64,000 nt of DNA, taken from Chitinophagaceae bacterium. Its GTDB lineage: Bacteria > Bacteroidota > Bacteroidia > Chitinophagales > Chitinophagaceae. Each line of letters opens with the position of its first letter. The stretch's first letter is position 1. The stretch spans positions 930,001-994,000 of the forward strand of contig JADKAM010000001.1 in the NCBI GenBank assembly GCA_016715365.1, read 5' to 3'. This document shows positions 34,198-42,607 of this stretch, one piece after another. The position numbers were made by a program, and so were the translations under genes. The notes beneath the pieces are model-generated. The model did not search any database and was not told the origin of the DNA. It worked only from the letters and a program-made list of their open reading frames with translations.

Positions 34198-35172
34198 ATG
34201 AGCAAAGGACCCGTTTCAAATTTTATAGAGCATCATTACCGCCATTTTAATGCAGCGGCTTTAATGGATGCAGCCAAAGGATATGTAACCCACCTGGATG
34301 AAGGTGGTAAAATGATGATAACCCTGGCAGGTGCTATGAGTACCGCCGAGCTGGGATTGAGCCTGGCCGAAATGATTCGCCAGGATAAAGTGAGCATCAT
34401 CAGTTGCACAGGTGCAAACCTGGAAGAAGATATCATGAACCTGGTGGCGCACAGCCATTATAAAAGAGTACCTAATTACAGGGATTTAAGTCCACAGGAA
34501 GAATGGGATCTGTTGGAAAACCATTACAACCGGGTTACCGATACCTGCATACCGGAAGAAGAAGCATTCCGCAGGTTGCAACAGCATATTCATAAAATTT
34601 GGAAAGAGGCTGATTCTACAGGCGAACGTTATTTTCCGCATGAGTACATGTACAAAATGTTGCTGAGCGGTGTGCTGGAACAATATTACGAGATTGATCC
34701 TAAGAACAGCTGGATGCTGGCGGCGGCACAAAAAAATATTCCGATCGTGGTTCCGGGTTGGGAAGACAGTACCATGGGAAATATTTTTGCATCCTATGTT
34801 ATTAAGAATGAACTGAAGGCTAGCACCATGAAGAGTGGTATTGAATACATGGTTTGGCTGGCCGATTGGTATCGCAATAATTCTGCAGGAAAAGGTGTTG
34901 GCTTCTTCCAGATTGGTGGTGGTATTGCCGGCGATTTTCCGATTTGTGTTGTGCCTATGATGTACCAGGACCTTGAATGGCATGATGTACCTTTCTGGAG
35001 TTATTTCTGCCAGATAAGTGATTCAACAACATCTTACGGTTCATATTCCGGTGCAGTGCCAAACGAAAAAATTACCTGGGGAAAACTGGATATCAATACA
35101 CCAAAATTTATTGTAGAGAGTGACGCAACTATTGTGGCGCCCCTGATTTTTGCGTGGATATTGGGATGGTAG
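34198..35172 (+). CDS. Deoxyhypusine synthase-like protein lacking the catalytic lysine
   Basis: This 324-residue protein has the deoxyhypusine synthase fold. Conserved blocks are MMITLAGAMSTAELG, SCTGANLEEDI (70-79), VVPGWEDSTMGN (184-194), the GGG turn (240-242), YSGAVPNEKITWGK (283-296) and ESDATIVAPL. Genuine synthases have Lys in the segment after GGG (human GGGVVKHHI), which forms the spermidine-derived imine. Here it reads GGGIAGDFP, so that position is Gly245. The fold is kept, but the usual chemistry should be lost. Bacteria lack the eIF5A substrate, and this branch is known as DHS-like, function unknown. A TPR protein follows 24 bases downstream. Confidence 0.85.
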   Translation: MSKGPVSNFIEHHYRHFNAAALMDAAKGYVTHLDEGGKMMITLAGAMSTAELGLSLAEMIRQDKVSIISCTGANLEEDIMNLVAHSHYKRVPNYRDLSPQEEWDLLENHYNRVTDTCIPEEEAFRRLQQHIHKIWKEADSTGERYFPHEYMYKMLLSGVLEQYYEIDPKNSWMLAAAQKNIPIVVPGWEDSTMGNIFASYVIKNELKASTMKSGIEYMVWLADWYRNNSAGKGVGFFQIGGGIAGDFPICVVPMMYQDLEWHDVPFWSYFCQISDSTTSYGSYSGAVPNEKITWGKLDINTPKFIVESDATIVAPLIFAWILGW

Positions 35173-35196
35173 TTTTTTAATAAAATTAATTTTAGA

Positions 35197-35721
35197 ATGA
35201 ATTCACAACTTGAAGAAACTTACCTGGAAGCAGAGGCTGATATCAAGAATGGTAATTATGTAGAAGCCTTTCGCAAGTATGAAATGATATTAATGGAAGA
35301 ACCGGGTAATGGCCCAACATTAAATTCATTAGGTTGGCTAAGTAAAACACAGATTGAAGACTTCAGCAAGGCAGAAGCATATTACAAAGCTGCAATCGCA
35401 TCTGATGCACAATATCCGCATAGCTATCTTAACTATGCCACATTGTTAACAGATATGGAAAGGTTTGAAGAACTTGAAGAGCATTTGCAAAGCTGTTTCC
35501 GTATTCCCAATATAGAAAAATCATGGGTATTTATGAAACAGGGTTTAATGGAAGAGTTGAAACTGAACTTTACGGAAGCAATTGCGTATAATGAAAAAGC
35601 TATTTTGATGGCGGTAAGTGATGAGAAGATAAAGGATTACCAGGAAAATATTACCCGCTGTAAAAATAAAATAGAGCTTTCCAAAAATCATAAAAAGTGG
35701 ATCGAACAACTAAGAAAATAA
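35197..35721 (+). CDS. TPR-repeat protein
   Basis: This 174-residue cytosolic protein has TPR repeats. Units include NGNYVEAFRKYEMILMEEPG, FSKAEAYYKAAIASDAQYPH and FTEAIAYNEKAILMA. There is no signal peptide or membrane segment. It follows the DHS-like gene by 24 bases and ends at a strong terminator, so the two form a bicistronic unit and may interact. Partner not known. Confidence 0.82.
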   Translation: MNSQLEETYLEAEADIKNGNYVEAFRKYEMILMEEPGNGPTLNSLGWLSKTQIEDFSKAEAYYKAAIASDAQYPHSYLNYATLLTDMERFEELEEHLQSCFRIPNIEKSWVFMKQGLMEELKLNFTEAIAYNEKAILMAVSDEKIKDYQENITRCKNKIELSKNHKKWIEQLRK

Positions 35722-35730
35722 TTCAAATAC

Positions 35731-35760
35731 AAAAGCCGCAAAGTAAATTTGCGGCTTTTT
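35731..35760 (+). terminator. Terminator of the DHS-like/TPR operon
   Basis: A perfect 12-base stem (aaaagccgcaaa at 35731-35742 with 35748-35759) and 5-base loop ends in a T-run. It follows the TPR stop by 9 bases. Confidence 0.9.
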
Positions 35761-35819
35761 ATCTTTGCGTGAATTTTGGATTGGAAGATTTTATTTGAGA
35801 CGGGTTGGAATGAGTTGGT

Positions 35820-36392
35820 TTAATAGATCCAGCTTATAAACTCCCATTCTTTTTTTGGATAACATTTTGAAACTACCTGCATATAATATTTGAATTCTTT
35901 TTCTGATAGACAGCAGTATTTTCCATAGGCTAAAAAATGAAGATTTATATAAGAGTGAGAACCCATGCAACCTTGTAGTGATGCAAAGCTCATTGTGTCC
36001 CGTATATGTTCCAGGATAATGCGTTTCAAATTTATATTTTTCCTGTCTTGCAATGCCATAAAGGCATATACTCTCACCACGGCATTCTTATTATTCAGCA
36101 ATTCAATTAATTCGTCTGTTGTGGTATATTTTGACAAGCGTTCAAATCGTAAGTATTGTTCTGATGTTGTTCCGGCGTAGCCGGTAAACTTACTATCAAC
36201 CCTATTACAAAACGCAATTTCATCAACCAATGCTGTGTTGCTTTGCTTTATTGGAGGGGAAACTTTTAAAGAAGAAGTATCGGAAATTTCGACATTTTTA
36301 AGTAACGAATAATTTTTTCTTTGCTTGCATGAGTGCAAACCCTGAATATGTGTAATCAAAATACACACAAGTATAGTTCGAATTGAATTCAA
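35820..36392 (-). CDS. Hypothetical HEAT-like lipoprotein
   Basis: This 190-residue protein has a signal peptide ending in lipobox LHSC (about residue 22), so it is probably lipid-anchored. The mature part has a helical HEAT-like unit in DELIELLNNKNAVVRVYAFMALQDR, and several Cys residues further on. I recognise the layout as a recurring Bacteroidota hypothetical but cannot name a function. No close neighbour shares its transcript. Confidence 0.55.
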   Translation of the reverse strand: MNSIRTILVCILITHIQGLHSCKQRKNYSLLKNVEISDTSSLKVSPPIKQSNTALVDEIAFCNRVDSKFTGYAGTTSEQYLRFERLSKYTTTDELIELLNNKNAVVRVYAFMALQDRKNINLKRIILEHIRDTMSFASLQGCMGSHSYINLHFLAYGKYCCLSEKEFKYYMQVVSKCYPKKEWEFISWIY

Positions 36393-36491
36393 GCGATGTA
36401 TTTTAATGCATAAATATATCTAAATAAGAGCGTGAAGACAGTCAACCCCTTCCCAAAAGGAAAGACAATATTAAACCGGCTGTTAAACTCA

Positions 36492-36929
36492 TTATTTTAC
36501 TGCATTTTTCTTTTCATAATCCTGCACTTTTTTAGCAGCTTCGAGTCTCATTGAAATGTAAACCACCAAAATTATTTTTAAAATAATTCCCCGCAGGCTG
36601 AATTGAGATGCCATGATGTCCAGTAAAAAAACAAATCCAAAAACACAAAACAGTGCAATAAAAGCGGTATAAGGTTTTTGGCTGCTATAGGCACCCAAAC
36701 AAAAATAAATGGCAATCAAAGCGATATTTAATATAAAGTTTACCCAATCAAAACTTTCAGTATTCATTAATAAGTAAAAGATGTAGGAAATAGAAGAGAT
36801 AGCAGCAAAAATATACATTGCCCATGTTGCATTTTCTATCTGTTGTTTATTTCTCCGGGTTTCATAATACTCCTCATCATCTATAAAATCAACAATTGAA
36901 TCTTCGGCAATTTTTTTATTGTCTTTCAT
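36492..36929 (-). CDS. Hypothetical four-helix membrane protein
   Basis: This 145-residue protein has a charged N-terminus (MKDNKKIAEDSIVDFIDDEE) followed by four hydrophobic segments, and ends in a basic tail. No domain is recognised. The upstream M28 gene ends in a terminator at 36979-37011, so this gene probably has its own promoter just after it. Confidence 0.6.
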   Translation of the reverse strand: MKDNKKIAEDSIVDFIDDEEYYETRRNKQQIENATWAMYIFAAISSISYIFYLLMNTESFDWVNFILNIALIAIYFCLGAYSSQKPYTAFIALFCVFGFVFLLDIMASQFSLRGIILKIILVVYISMRLEAAKKVQDYEKKNAVK

Positions 36930-36978
36930 GTTCCCTTAATTTAAAACCAATATAGGAAACATAAACCAGCTAAAAAAC

Positions 36979-37011
36979 AGCGTTGCCAACCTTTTAAAAG
37001 TTGGCAACGCT
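36979..37011 (-). terminator. Terminator of the second M28 peptidase
   Basis: Arms agcgttgccaac and ttggcaacgct pair around a self-complementary cttttaaaag. On the minus strand the hairpin leads into a T-rich run. It lies about 80 bases past the peptidase stop. Confidence 0.8.
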
Positions 37012-37067
37012 ACTTCAAACGCTTAAAATTTCTATAAGAAGACTAAATTTCTGAGGTCTCAAGTTCT

Positions 37068-37083
37068 TCCGCCAGCTGCCGGA
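37068..37083. repeat. Near-perfect 16-base palindrome 3' of the M28 gene
   Basis: The sequence tccgccagctgccgga is palindromic except for one symmetric mismatch (c opposite c near each end). It sits 9 bases beyond the stop of the M28 gene and is separate from the terminator. It resembles the palindromic repeats at 21756 and 22130 in size and in its position at a gene end. Confidence 0.5.
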
Positions 37084-37091
37084 GGGGTTTC

Positions 37092-38675
37092 TTACCTCGT
37101 CCCCATATTCAGCGGCGTATCTCTTTTCAGCATCTCATTTCTGTTCGCCATTTCCCAGGCTGTATGAAAGATCATACGTGCTCTCTTTTCAAACAGATCC
37201 CAGTTTATTTTATCAACGGTATCGGATGTTTTGTGGTAATCGGCCTTAAGCATACCGTCGTAGAAAAATAAAACAGGTACACCTTTACGGGCAAAATTAT
37301 AATGGTCGCTACGGAAATAAATGCGGTTCTGATCGTTGGGGTCATCAAATTTATAATCCAAAACCAGGTTGGTGTATTTGTTGTTAGCGCCTTCATTTAT
37401 GATTGGCAGGTCGCTGCTTATTTTATCGTGGCCAATTACGTACACATAATTAAGTGTATCAGCTGTTGTACGCTCTGTATCCGTTCTTCCAATCATGTCT
37501 ATATTCAGGTCTACCGTTGTTTTGTCTAAAGAAAAGAAAGGATTTTCGCTGTAATATTCACTGCCCCATAAACCTTTTTCTTCGCCGCTAACGGTCATAA
37601 AAACCATGGTCCTTCTTGGCCTGTACCCTTCATTGGCTGCTTTTTGAAAAGCTTCTGCCATTTGAATTACTGCTACAGTACCGCTGCCATCATCATCAGC
37701 ACCGTAAAAAATTTTTCCATCACGCATACCCAGGTGATCGTAATGGGCCGTAACAAAAACGTACTCATCTTTTTTATCGGTTCCTTCAATAACAGCAGCC
37801 ACGTTGCTTGCATTAATGGTGTTGCGGTATTTTTCAAATTTGTAAGCAATTTTAGTTTTGCTTTCTGTCTTCCATTCGTTTGCAATGGCTCCGTTTGTTT
37901 TTGCAATTTTCAGCAGCGTATCAAAATTGTTACCTACAATTGTTTTTGCAAATGCATGAGAAAGCTGTGCAAAATTTAATGTTTTGCCGGCTGTAGCTAC
38001 CCTGGGATAATACACACCGGTTTTCTTGCCACTGGCTACAGCACGTTCGTTAAAAGTTTCCTGGGCCGGGTTAATTACCAGTACACCGATTGCACCTTTG
38101 GCAGTAGCGGCTTCCAGTTTTTTGGGTATGCCAGGGAATGTCCAGGCACTTGAGCGGCTGGTTGTACTTAAAAAATATTTTCCATCTTTTTTAGGTTCGC
38201 CCAAAAAGATCACCACAATTTTTCCTTTTACATCAAGGCCTGTATAGTCACTGTATTTTTCATCATCAATACCATATCCTGCAAAAACTATTTTTTTGCC
38301 TTTAAAACTCCCGGTTTCATTGCTGTTCATGTTTATGATAAAATCTTTACCATATACAGCAGCTTTACCGGCAAAGGAAAGTTCACCGGTTTTTAAACTA
38401 TCCTGGTACAGCGGATAAAACTGCTGGTAACCTTTTAAAGCTTCTACCGGTTTTAGGCCCATGGCCTTAAACTGAGATTCAATATAAGCTGCTGCTTTAC
38501 GTTGGCCTTCGGTACCGGTTTCACGGCCTTCCATTTCGGCACCGGCAATAATACTCAGGTGTTTGTTGAGATTGCTGCCGGTAATGAGTGCTCCATATTT
38601 TGCAGAAGCATCAGTTTGTGCAAACAACACATTTGTACCTGCAAAAAGGCACACAAAAAATAATAGTTTTTTCAT
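37092..38675 (-). CDS. M28 aminopeptidase with protease-associated domain
   Basis: This 527-residue secreted peptidase (signal peptide ends near NVLFAQ) opens with a helical cap segment (NLNKHLSIIAGAEMEGRETG). A PA insert follows (IVFAGYGIDDEKYSDYTGLDVKG region; IGVLVINPAQE). The zinc core contains TAHYDHLG, YGADDDGSGTVAVIQM, VSGEEKGLWGSEYY, NIDMIGRTD and FRSDHYNFA, all expected ligands. It is a paralogue of the M28 enzyme at 32644 but has the extra PA domain. It probably degrades peptides in the periplasm or outside. Confidence 0.92.
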   Translation of the reverse strand: MKKLLFFVCLFAGTNVLFAQTDASAKYGALITGSNLNKHLSIIAGAEMEGRETGTEGQRKAAAYIESQFKAMGLKPVEALKGYQQFYPLYQDSLKTGELSFAGKAAVYGKDFIINMNSNETGSFKGKKIVFAGYGIDDEKYSDYTGLDVKGKIVVIFLGEPKKDGKYFLSTTSRSSAWTFPGIPKKLEAATAKGAIGVLVINPAQETFNERAVASGKKTGVYYPRVATAGKTLNFAQLSHAFAKTIVGNNFDTLLKIAKTNGAIANEWKTESKTKIAYKFEKYRNTINASNVAAVIEGTDKKDEYVFVTAHYDHLGMRDGKIFYGADDDGSGTVAVIQMAEAFQKAANEGYRPRRTMVFMTVSGEEKGLWGSEYYSENPFFSLDKTTVDLNIDMIGRTDTERTTADTLNYVYVIGHDKISSDLPIINEGANNKYTNLVLDYKFDDPNDQNRIYFRSDHYNFARKGVPVLFFYDGMLKADYHKTSDTVDKINWDLFEKRARMIFHTAWEMANRNEMLKRDTPLNMGTR

Positions 38676-38793
38676 TTGTAGATTTTAGTGAACTGCCCGC
38701 CCGGATGAATTCCGTTCGGGCAAGCAAAATAATCAAAACAGCAAAGCACTGCTTTTATTTTTGATAAACGGTGATATACAATTTCGTGGGGAA

Positions 38794-39243
38794 TCAGCAG
38801 GCAATTTTATCAACCCGGTTTTGATGGCGGCCACCTTCAAAAGCGGTATTCATAAAAATATCCAGCATTTTTTCGGCATCACCATCACGTACAAAACGTG
38901 CAGGAATGCAGATGATGTTGGCATCGTTGTGTTTGCGGGCCAGTTCGGCCAGTTCTTCGCCCCAGCAAATGGCGGCTCTTACACCCTGGTGTTTATTGGC
39001 AGTAATGGCAACACCATTGGCACTGCCGCATAATAAAATACCAAAAGCTGCTTCGCCTTTTTCAACGGCGGATGAAACGGGGTGTGCAAAATCGGGATAG
39101 TCTACAGAATCTTTTGTATAAGTTCCAAAGTCATTAAACTTCATGCCTTCACCCTCCAGGAAAGAGATCAGGTCTTCTTTGCAATCAAAACCGGCATGAT
39201 CGCATCCAATGGCAATGGGGAGGGAGAGGTTAAAGGGGGACAT
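38794..39243 (-). CDS. rpiB: Ribose 5-phosphate isomerase B
   Basis: This 149-residue RpiB interconverts ribose 5-phosphate and ribulose 5-phosphate in the pentose phosphate pathway. GCDHAGFDCKEDL holds the sugar-phosphate binding residues and Cys72 in LLCGSANGVAITANK is the catalytic base. The later HNDANIICIPARFV block is also typical. The Cys loop reads CGSANG rather than the common CGTGIG, a variant often seen in Bacteroidota. It is preceded on its strand by a phrase-repeat region and tatC. Confidence 0.92.
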   Translation of the reverse strand: MSPFNLSLPIAIGCDHAGFDCKEDLISFLEGEGMKFNDFGTYTKDSVDYPDFAHPVSSAVEKGEAAFGILLCGSANGVAITANKHQGVRAAICWGEELAELARKHNDANIICIPARFVRDGDAEKMLDIFMNTAFEGGRHQNRVDKIAC

Positions 39244-39380
39244 AATTAATGGATATTTGATAATGAAATAATGGATAATGTCTTTGTAAAATTACGGTAT
39301 ATAAATTACTTGAAACGGTAAAAAAACAATGATTCTCTAAAGCTTCATTATCAATTATCCGTTAAAAAATTAACCATTAA
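39244..39380. repeat. 'ggataatg / attatcc' phrase-repeat region between rpiB and tatC
   Basis: The left part (39244-39280) holds near-copies of taatggata and ataatgaaata. The right part (39345-39380) holds complementary strings, cattatcaattatccg and ttaaccattaa. The two could pair loosely. Comparable strings appear at 46692-46721 upstream of the RND exporter. No gene is visible in the region. Confidence 0.5.
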
Positions 39381-39382
39381 AA

Positions 39383-40267
39383 TCAGCTCCACTCTTTTTC
39401 TTCTTTTGCCTTTTTCCTGTCAACCCTGGCTACAAGCTGGATGCTGATCCAATACAATAATAATAGTGGCAAGGCTACAATTACCTGGCTGGTTATATCT
39501 GGCGATGGGGTAATGATGGCTGCAATAAGCAGTATAATTACAAATGCATATTTGGAGTATTTTTTTAAAAGCCTGGCATTGATAAACCCGATTTTTGCCA
39601 ACACAAAAGCCAGTATCGGCAATTCAAAAGCAATACCGCATCCTAAAATTAAATTGGAAAGGCTGTCTATATAGTCATTGATGCTGGGCTGGTATTCAAT
39701 AGCACCTAATGTGCCCAATGTAAATGATGCTAAAAAATTAAACGTAAAAGGTGCTAATAAATAATAGCCAAAAGCTGCACCTAAAAAGAAACACAGCGAT
39801 ACCCAGAAAATACTTCCCCTGGCATATTTTTTTTCTTTGGCCGAAAGTGCCGGTGTAATAAAACGCCACAATTCCCAAAAGATATAAGGGAAGGCAACTA
39901 TAATGGCCCCAATCATGGCAATGCTTAATGCAGAAGTGAATGTACCGTTAACTTCTGTGACTAAAAACCTGATCTTAACCGGGGGCATACACAGGCTGTC
40001 GCCAATGCCTAACCAATGTCCAAACCTGCATAAGGTATCATAAGTAATGAAATTTTCGCTGGAGGGGGCCAGTATAATATTATCGTACACCCAGTCTCTG
40101 AACACAAAAATGATAATGGCAGCAACCAGCCAAACAATTACTGAACGCATCAGGTGCCAGCGCAACGCCTCCAGGTGGCCCATAAAGGACATCTCTTCGG
40201 GTTCTGCTGCTTCTTTATTGCGCAGGCGTTTAAAAAATTGTTTTCTATCTGATGATTCTGTAGCCAA
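39383..40267 (-). CDS. tatC: Twin-arginine translocase subunit TatC
   Basis: This 294-residue integral membrane protein is the receptor for twin-arginine signal peptides. The start of the TatC domain is MSFMGHLEALRWHLMRS, including the conserved Glu used in signal binding. Six hydrophobic helices follow, with the FPYIFWELWRFITPALS segment and the SNLILGCGIAFELPI block that define the family. The loop after helix 1 is longer than in E. coli, as is usual in Bacteroidota. No tatA or tatB lies in the window. Confidence 0.94.
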   Translation of the reverse strand: MATESSDRKQFFKRLRNKEAAEPEEMSFMGHLEALRWHLMRSVIVWLVAAIIIFVFRDWVYDNIILAPSSENFITYDTLCRFGHWLGIGDSLCMPPVKIRFLVTEVNGTFTSALSIAMIGAIIVAFPYIFWELWRFITPALSAKEKKYARGSIFWVSLCFFLGAAFGYYLLAPFTFNFLASFTLGTLGAIEYQPSINDYIDSLSNLILGCGIAFELPILAFVLAKIGFINARLLKKYSKYAFVIILLIAAIITPSPDITSQVIVALPLLLLYWISIQLVARVDRKKAKEEKEWS

Positions 40268-40724
40268 TGGTATATTTTGGATTGCAAAGGTAAAGCACTA
40301 AAGCATTAGTTAAACAGTTGTTTCTTATTATTGAAAAAGAGAAGCCCCTGTAGAAACAGGGGCCGTTACCAAAACTAACTGCTTATGAGAAATTTGAATT
40401 ATTGTTTTAATCTACATCGCTTTCATCTTCATTTTCACTTTCAATCTTTCAGCGTTGTAGTATTTATATAAACGCAAAATGAATGCCAAAGGTTTTATTT
40501 ATACTGTTAAGTATTTCATAATGCCCGTTTTTTATAAAAACCTAATAATTATGTAACGAAAAAAAGAACTAATTATTTTAAACAGCTTATTTTACCCTAT
40601 TGTTAGATGTAAAAAGCTGTTCAAAAGGTTGTATGCAATAGACTTTTTTTTGAATGAGGGGTTTAATAGAAAAAGAAAAGCACGTTGATTTTCAACGTGC
40701 TATAACAATTCGTTATGAGTTATT
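40268..40724. other. 457-base gene-less stretch with a hairpin and possible small transcript
   Basis: No normal gene is visible. A strong hairpin (gcccctgt 40344-40351 with acaggggc 40356-40363) followed by T-rich sequence on the minus strand looks like an intrinsic terminator with no gene upstream. A tiny minus-strand frame ending in NAERLKVKMKMKAM and a stop lies about 70 bases before it, but an in-frame stop blocks its only ATG. A small RNA or leader transcript is possible. Confidence 0.45.
40679..40701 (-). terminator. Terminator of the DUF937-like gene
   Basis: A perfect 10-base stem (agcacgttga with tcaacgtgct) and 3-base loop is followed by a T-run on the minus strand. It lies 24 bases past the stop at 40725. 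Confidence 0.88.
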
Positions 40725-41357
40725 CTATTTAATAAAACCTTTAATGAGGTCCATTAATCCGCCGCTACCATTACTTTGCTGCTGATTTTGGGCACCACCT
40801 GCCAATTTGGAAACAATATCCATCAGGCCTCCGCCACCGCCTGTTTGTCCACCGCCACCGGTAAACTGCCCAATCAGATCCTGAAAATTAAATCCGCTGT
40901 TACCACCTGCCTGCTGTTCCTGAACCACTTCGGCTGTTTTTCCTCCGGTAATTGAATTCAACAAACCTTCCAGAGAAAAAGTACTGTTATTGGGGTCGTT
41001 GGTTTTGTTTATTAAATTACTGATAACATCAGGAATTAAGCTGCTGGCCACATTATTTGCCTGGTTGCCTCCAATATTATATTTGCTCGTCAGTTTGCCG
41101 GCAAAATGTCCAATCATCATGTTTACAATTGGGTTACTTAATAAACTGCTTTTATCTCCGCCTTGCTGACCACTACCGGTAAACATCGAAATAATATTTT
41201 GTAAACCACCTCCGGCAACCATATTGCGTAAACCAGATGCAACGGTATTGGTAGCTTCGGCTACTACTTCGTTGTTCTGCTCATTCGGTACATCGGGATT
41301 GTTGATTACAGAATCTGTTGCAGTGCCTTTCACCAGGTTGAATAACTCTTCTAACAT
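40725..41357 (-). CDS. DUF937-like Gly/Gln-rich protein
   Basis: This 210-residue protein has no signal peptide. The N-terminal half has helices seen in the DUF937/YidB-like group: MLEELFNLVKGTATD, NPIVNMMIGHFAGKLTSKYN, then ASSLIPDVISNLIN. The C-terminal part has Gly/Gln-rich linkers (GQFTGGGGQTGGGGG) between short amphipathic helices that repeat the motif GGLMD (GGLMDIVSKLA, GGLMDLIKGFI). Function is unknown. It stands alone between the terminator and prfA. Confidence 0.65.
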   Translation of the reverse strand: MLEELFNLVKGTATDSVINNPDVPNEQNNEVVAEATNTVASGLRNMVAGGGLQNIISMFTGSGQQGGDKSSLLSNPIVNMMIGHFAGKLTSKYNIGGNQANNVASSLIPDVISNLINKTNDPNNSTFSLEGLLNSITGGKTAEVVQEQQAGGNSGFNFQDLIGQFTGGGGQTGGGGGLMDIVSKLAGGAQNQQQSNGSGGLMDLIKGFIK

Positions 41358-41448
41358 AATTTAAATTTTAGATGATGATTTTATTGAAATAAATAGATTG
41401 CAGAATAATGCTTTTAGTTGCATGAAGGTATTGAAAACATGCTGATTT

Positions 41449-42513
41449 TTAATTCTGTGTTGTTAATTTTTCGGCATTTTCTGCAAACTGCAGCGCTTCT
41501 GAAAATTCGTTTAATTCACCATTCAATACGCTATCTAAATTATACACCGTTAAACCAATGCGGTGGTCGGTAACCCTTCCCTGGGGATAGTTATAGGTCC
41601 TTATTTTAGCACTGCGGTCGCCGGTACTTACCAGGCTTTTACGCATGTGGGCGGTAGCTTCTTCCACTTTCTTAACTTCTGCTTCATACAAACGGGTTCT
41701 CAGCATTTCCATGGCTTTTAGCCGGTTTCCCAACTGGCTCCTGTCTGTTTGGCACATTACCACAATGCCTGTTGGTTTATGGGTAAGAAAAACCTTGGTC
41801 TCAACCTTGTTTACATTTTGTCCGCCGGCACCACCGCTTCGGGCAGTTTCCATTTTCACATCACTTTCTTTTAATTCCACATCCACTTCTTCTGCCTCGG
41901 GCATTACCGCCACGGTTACCGCACTGGTATGTACACGGCCGCTGGCTTCTGTATCAGGCACACGTTGTACACGGTGTACACCACTTTCAAATTTTAAAAG
42001 ACCATAAACGTCATCACCGGTCACTTCTACCTGTACCTCTTTATAACCTCCTACCGTTCCTTCGCTCTCACTTAAAATGGCCGTTTTCCACCCTCTCTTT
42101 TCGCAATATTTTAAATACATGCGTAACAGATCGCCCGAAAAAAGTGAAGCTTCATCACCACCGGTACCGGCCCTTATTTCTAAAATGGCATTCTTTTCAT
42201 CATAAGGATCTTTTGGTATCAGCATATTTCGAAGCTGTTTCTCCATCAGTTCCTTCTTTTCCTCCAGTTCGGGTAATTCCTGTTTGGCAAGATTGCGCAT
42301 TTCCTCATCATCGCCGTTCAGTACCTCTTTATTAAACTCAATATCATCCAGCAGTTTAACATAGGCATTGCGGGCATTTACAATTTTCTCCAGGCTGCGG
42401 TATTCTTTACTGGTGGCGGTAAATTTTTTGTTGTCGCTCACAATCTCCGGATTGGTAAGCGCAACACCCAGGTTGTCGAATCTTCCTTTTATAGCATCTA
42501 ATTTATCTAACAT
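41449..42513 (-). CDS. prfA: Peptide chain release factor 1
   Basis: This 354-residue RF1 recognises UAA and UAG and triggers peptide release on the ribosome. The GGQ motif (230-232, in SGGAGGQNVNKVETK) drives hydrolysis. The codon-recognition tripeptide is the P-x-T type (VPDTEASGRVHTSAV, residues 186-188 PDT), which assigns it to RF1 rather than RF2. Length and the N-terminal coiled region fit. It is divergent from the amidohydrolase gene. Confidence 0.96.
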   Translation of the reverse strand: MLDKLDAIKGRFDNLGVALTNPEIVSDNKKFTATSKEYRSLEKIVNARNAYVKLLDDIEFNKEVLNGDDEEMRNLAKQELPELEEKKELMEKQLRNMLIPKDPYDEKNAILEIRAGTGGDEASLFSGDLLRMYLKYCEKRGWKTAILSESEGTVGGYKEVQVEVTGDDVYGLLKFESGVHRVQRVPDTEASGRVHTSAVTVAVMPEAEEVDVELKESDVKMETARSGGAGGQNVNKVETKVFLTHKPTGIVVMCQTDRSQLGNRLKAMEMLRTRLYEAEVKKVEEATAHMRKSLVSTGDRSAKIRTYNYPQGRVTDHRIGLTVYNLDSVLNGELNEFSEALQFAENAEKLTTQN

Positions 42514-42607
42514 AGTATCTTTGCCCCCAACTCAGCCAACCGGCGGAGCATATGTGTTTAACTTATTTATCGGGAGCGGCAAATTTACAATATATCAACC
42601 AATCATT

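Noticed and set aside
34486..34983. 165-residue minus-strand frame
   Set aside because: Shadow of the DHS-like gene.
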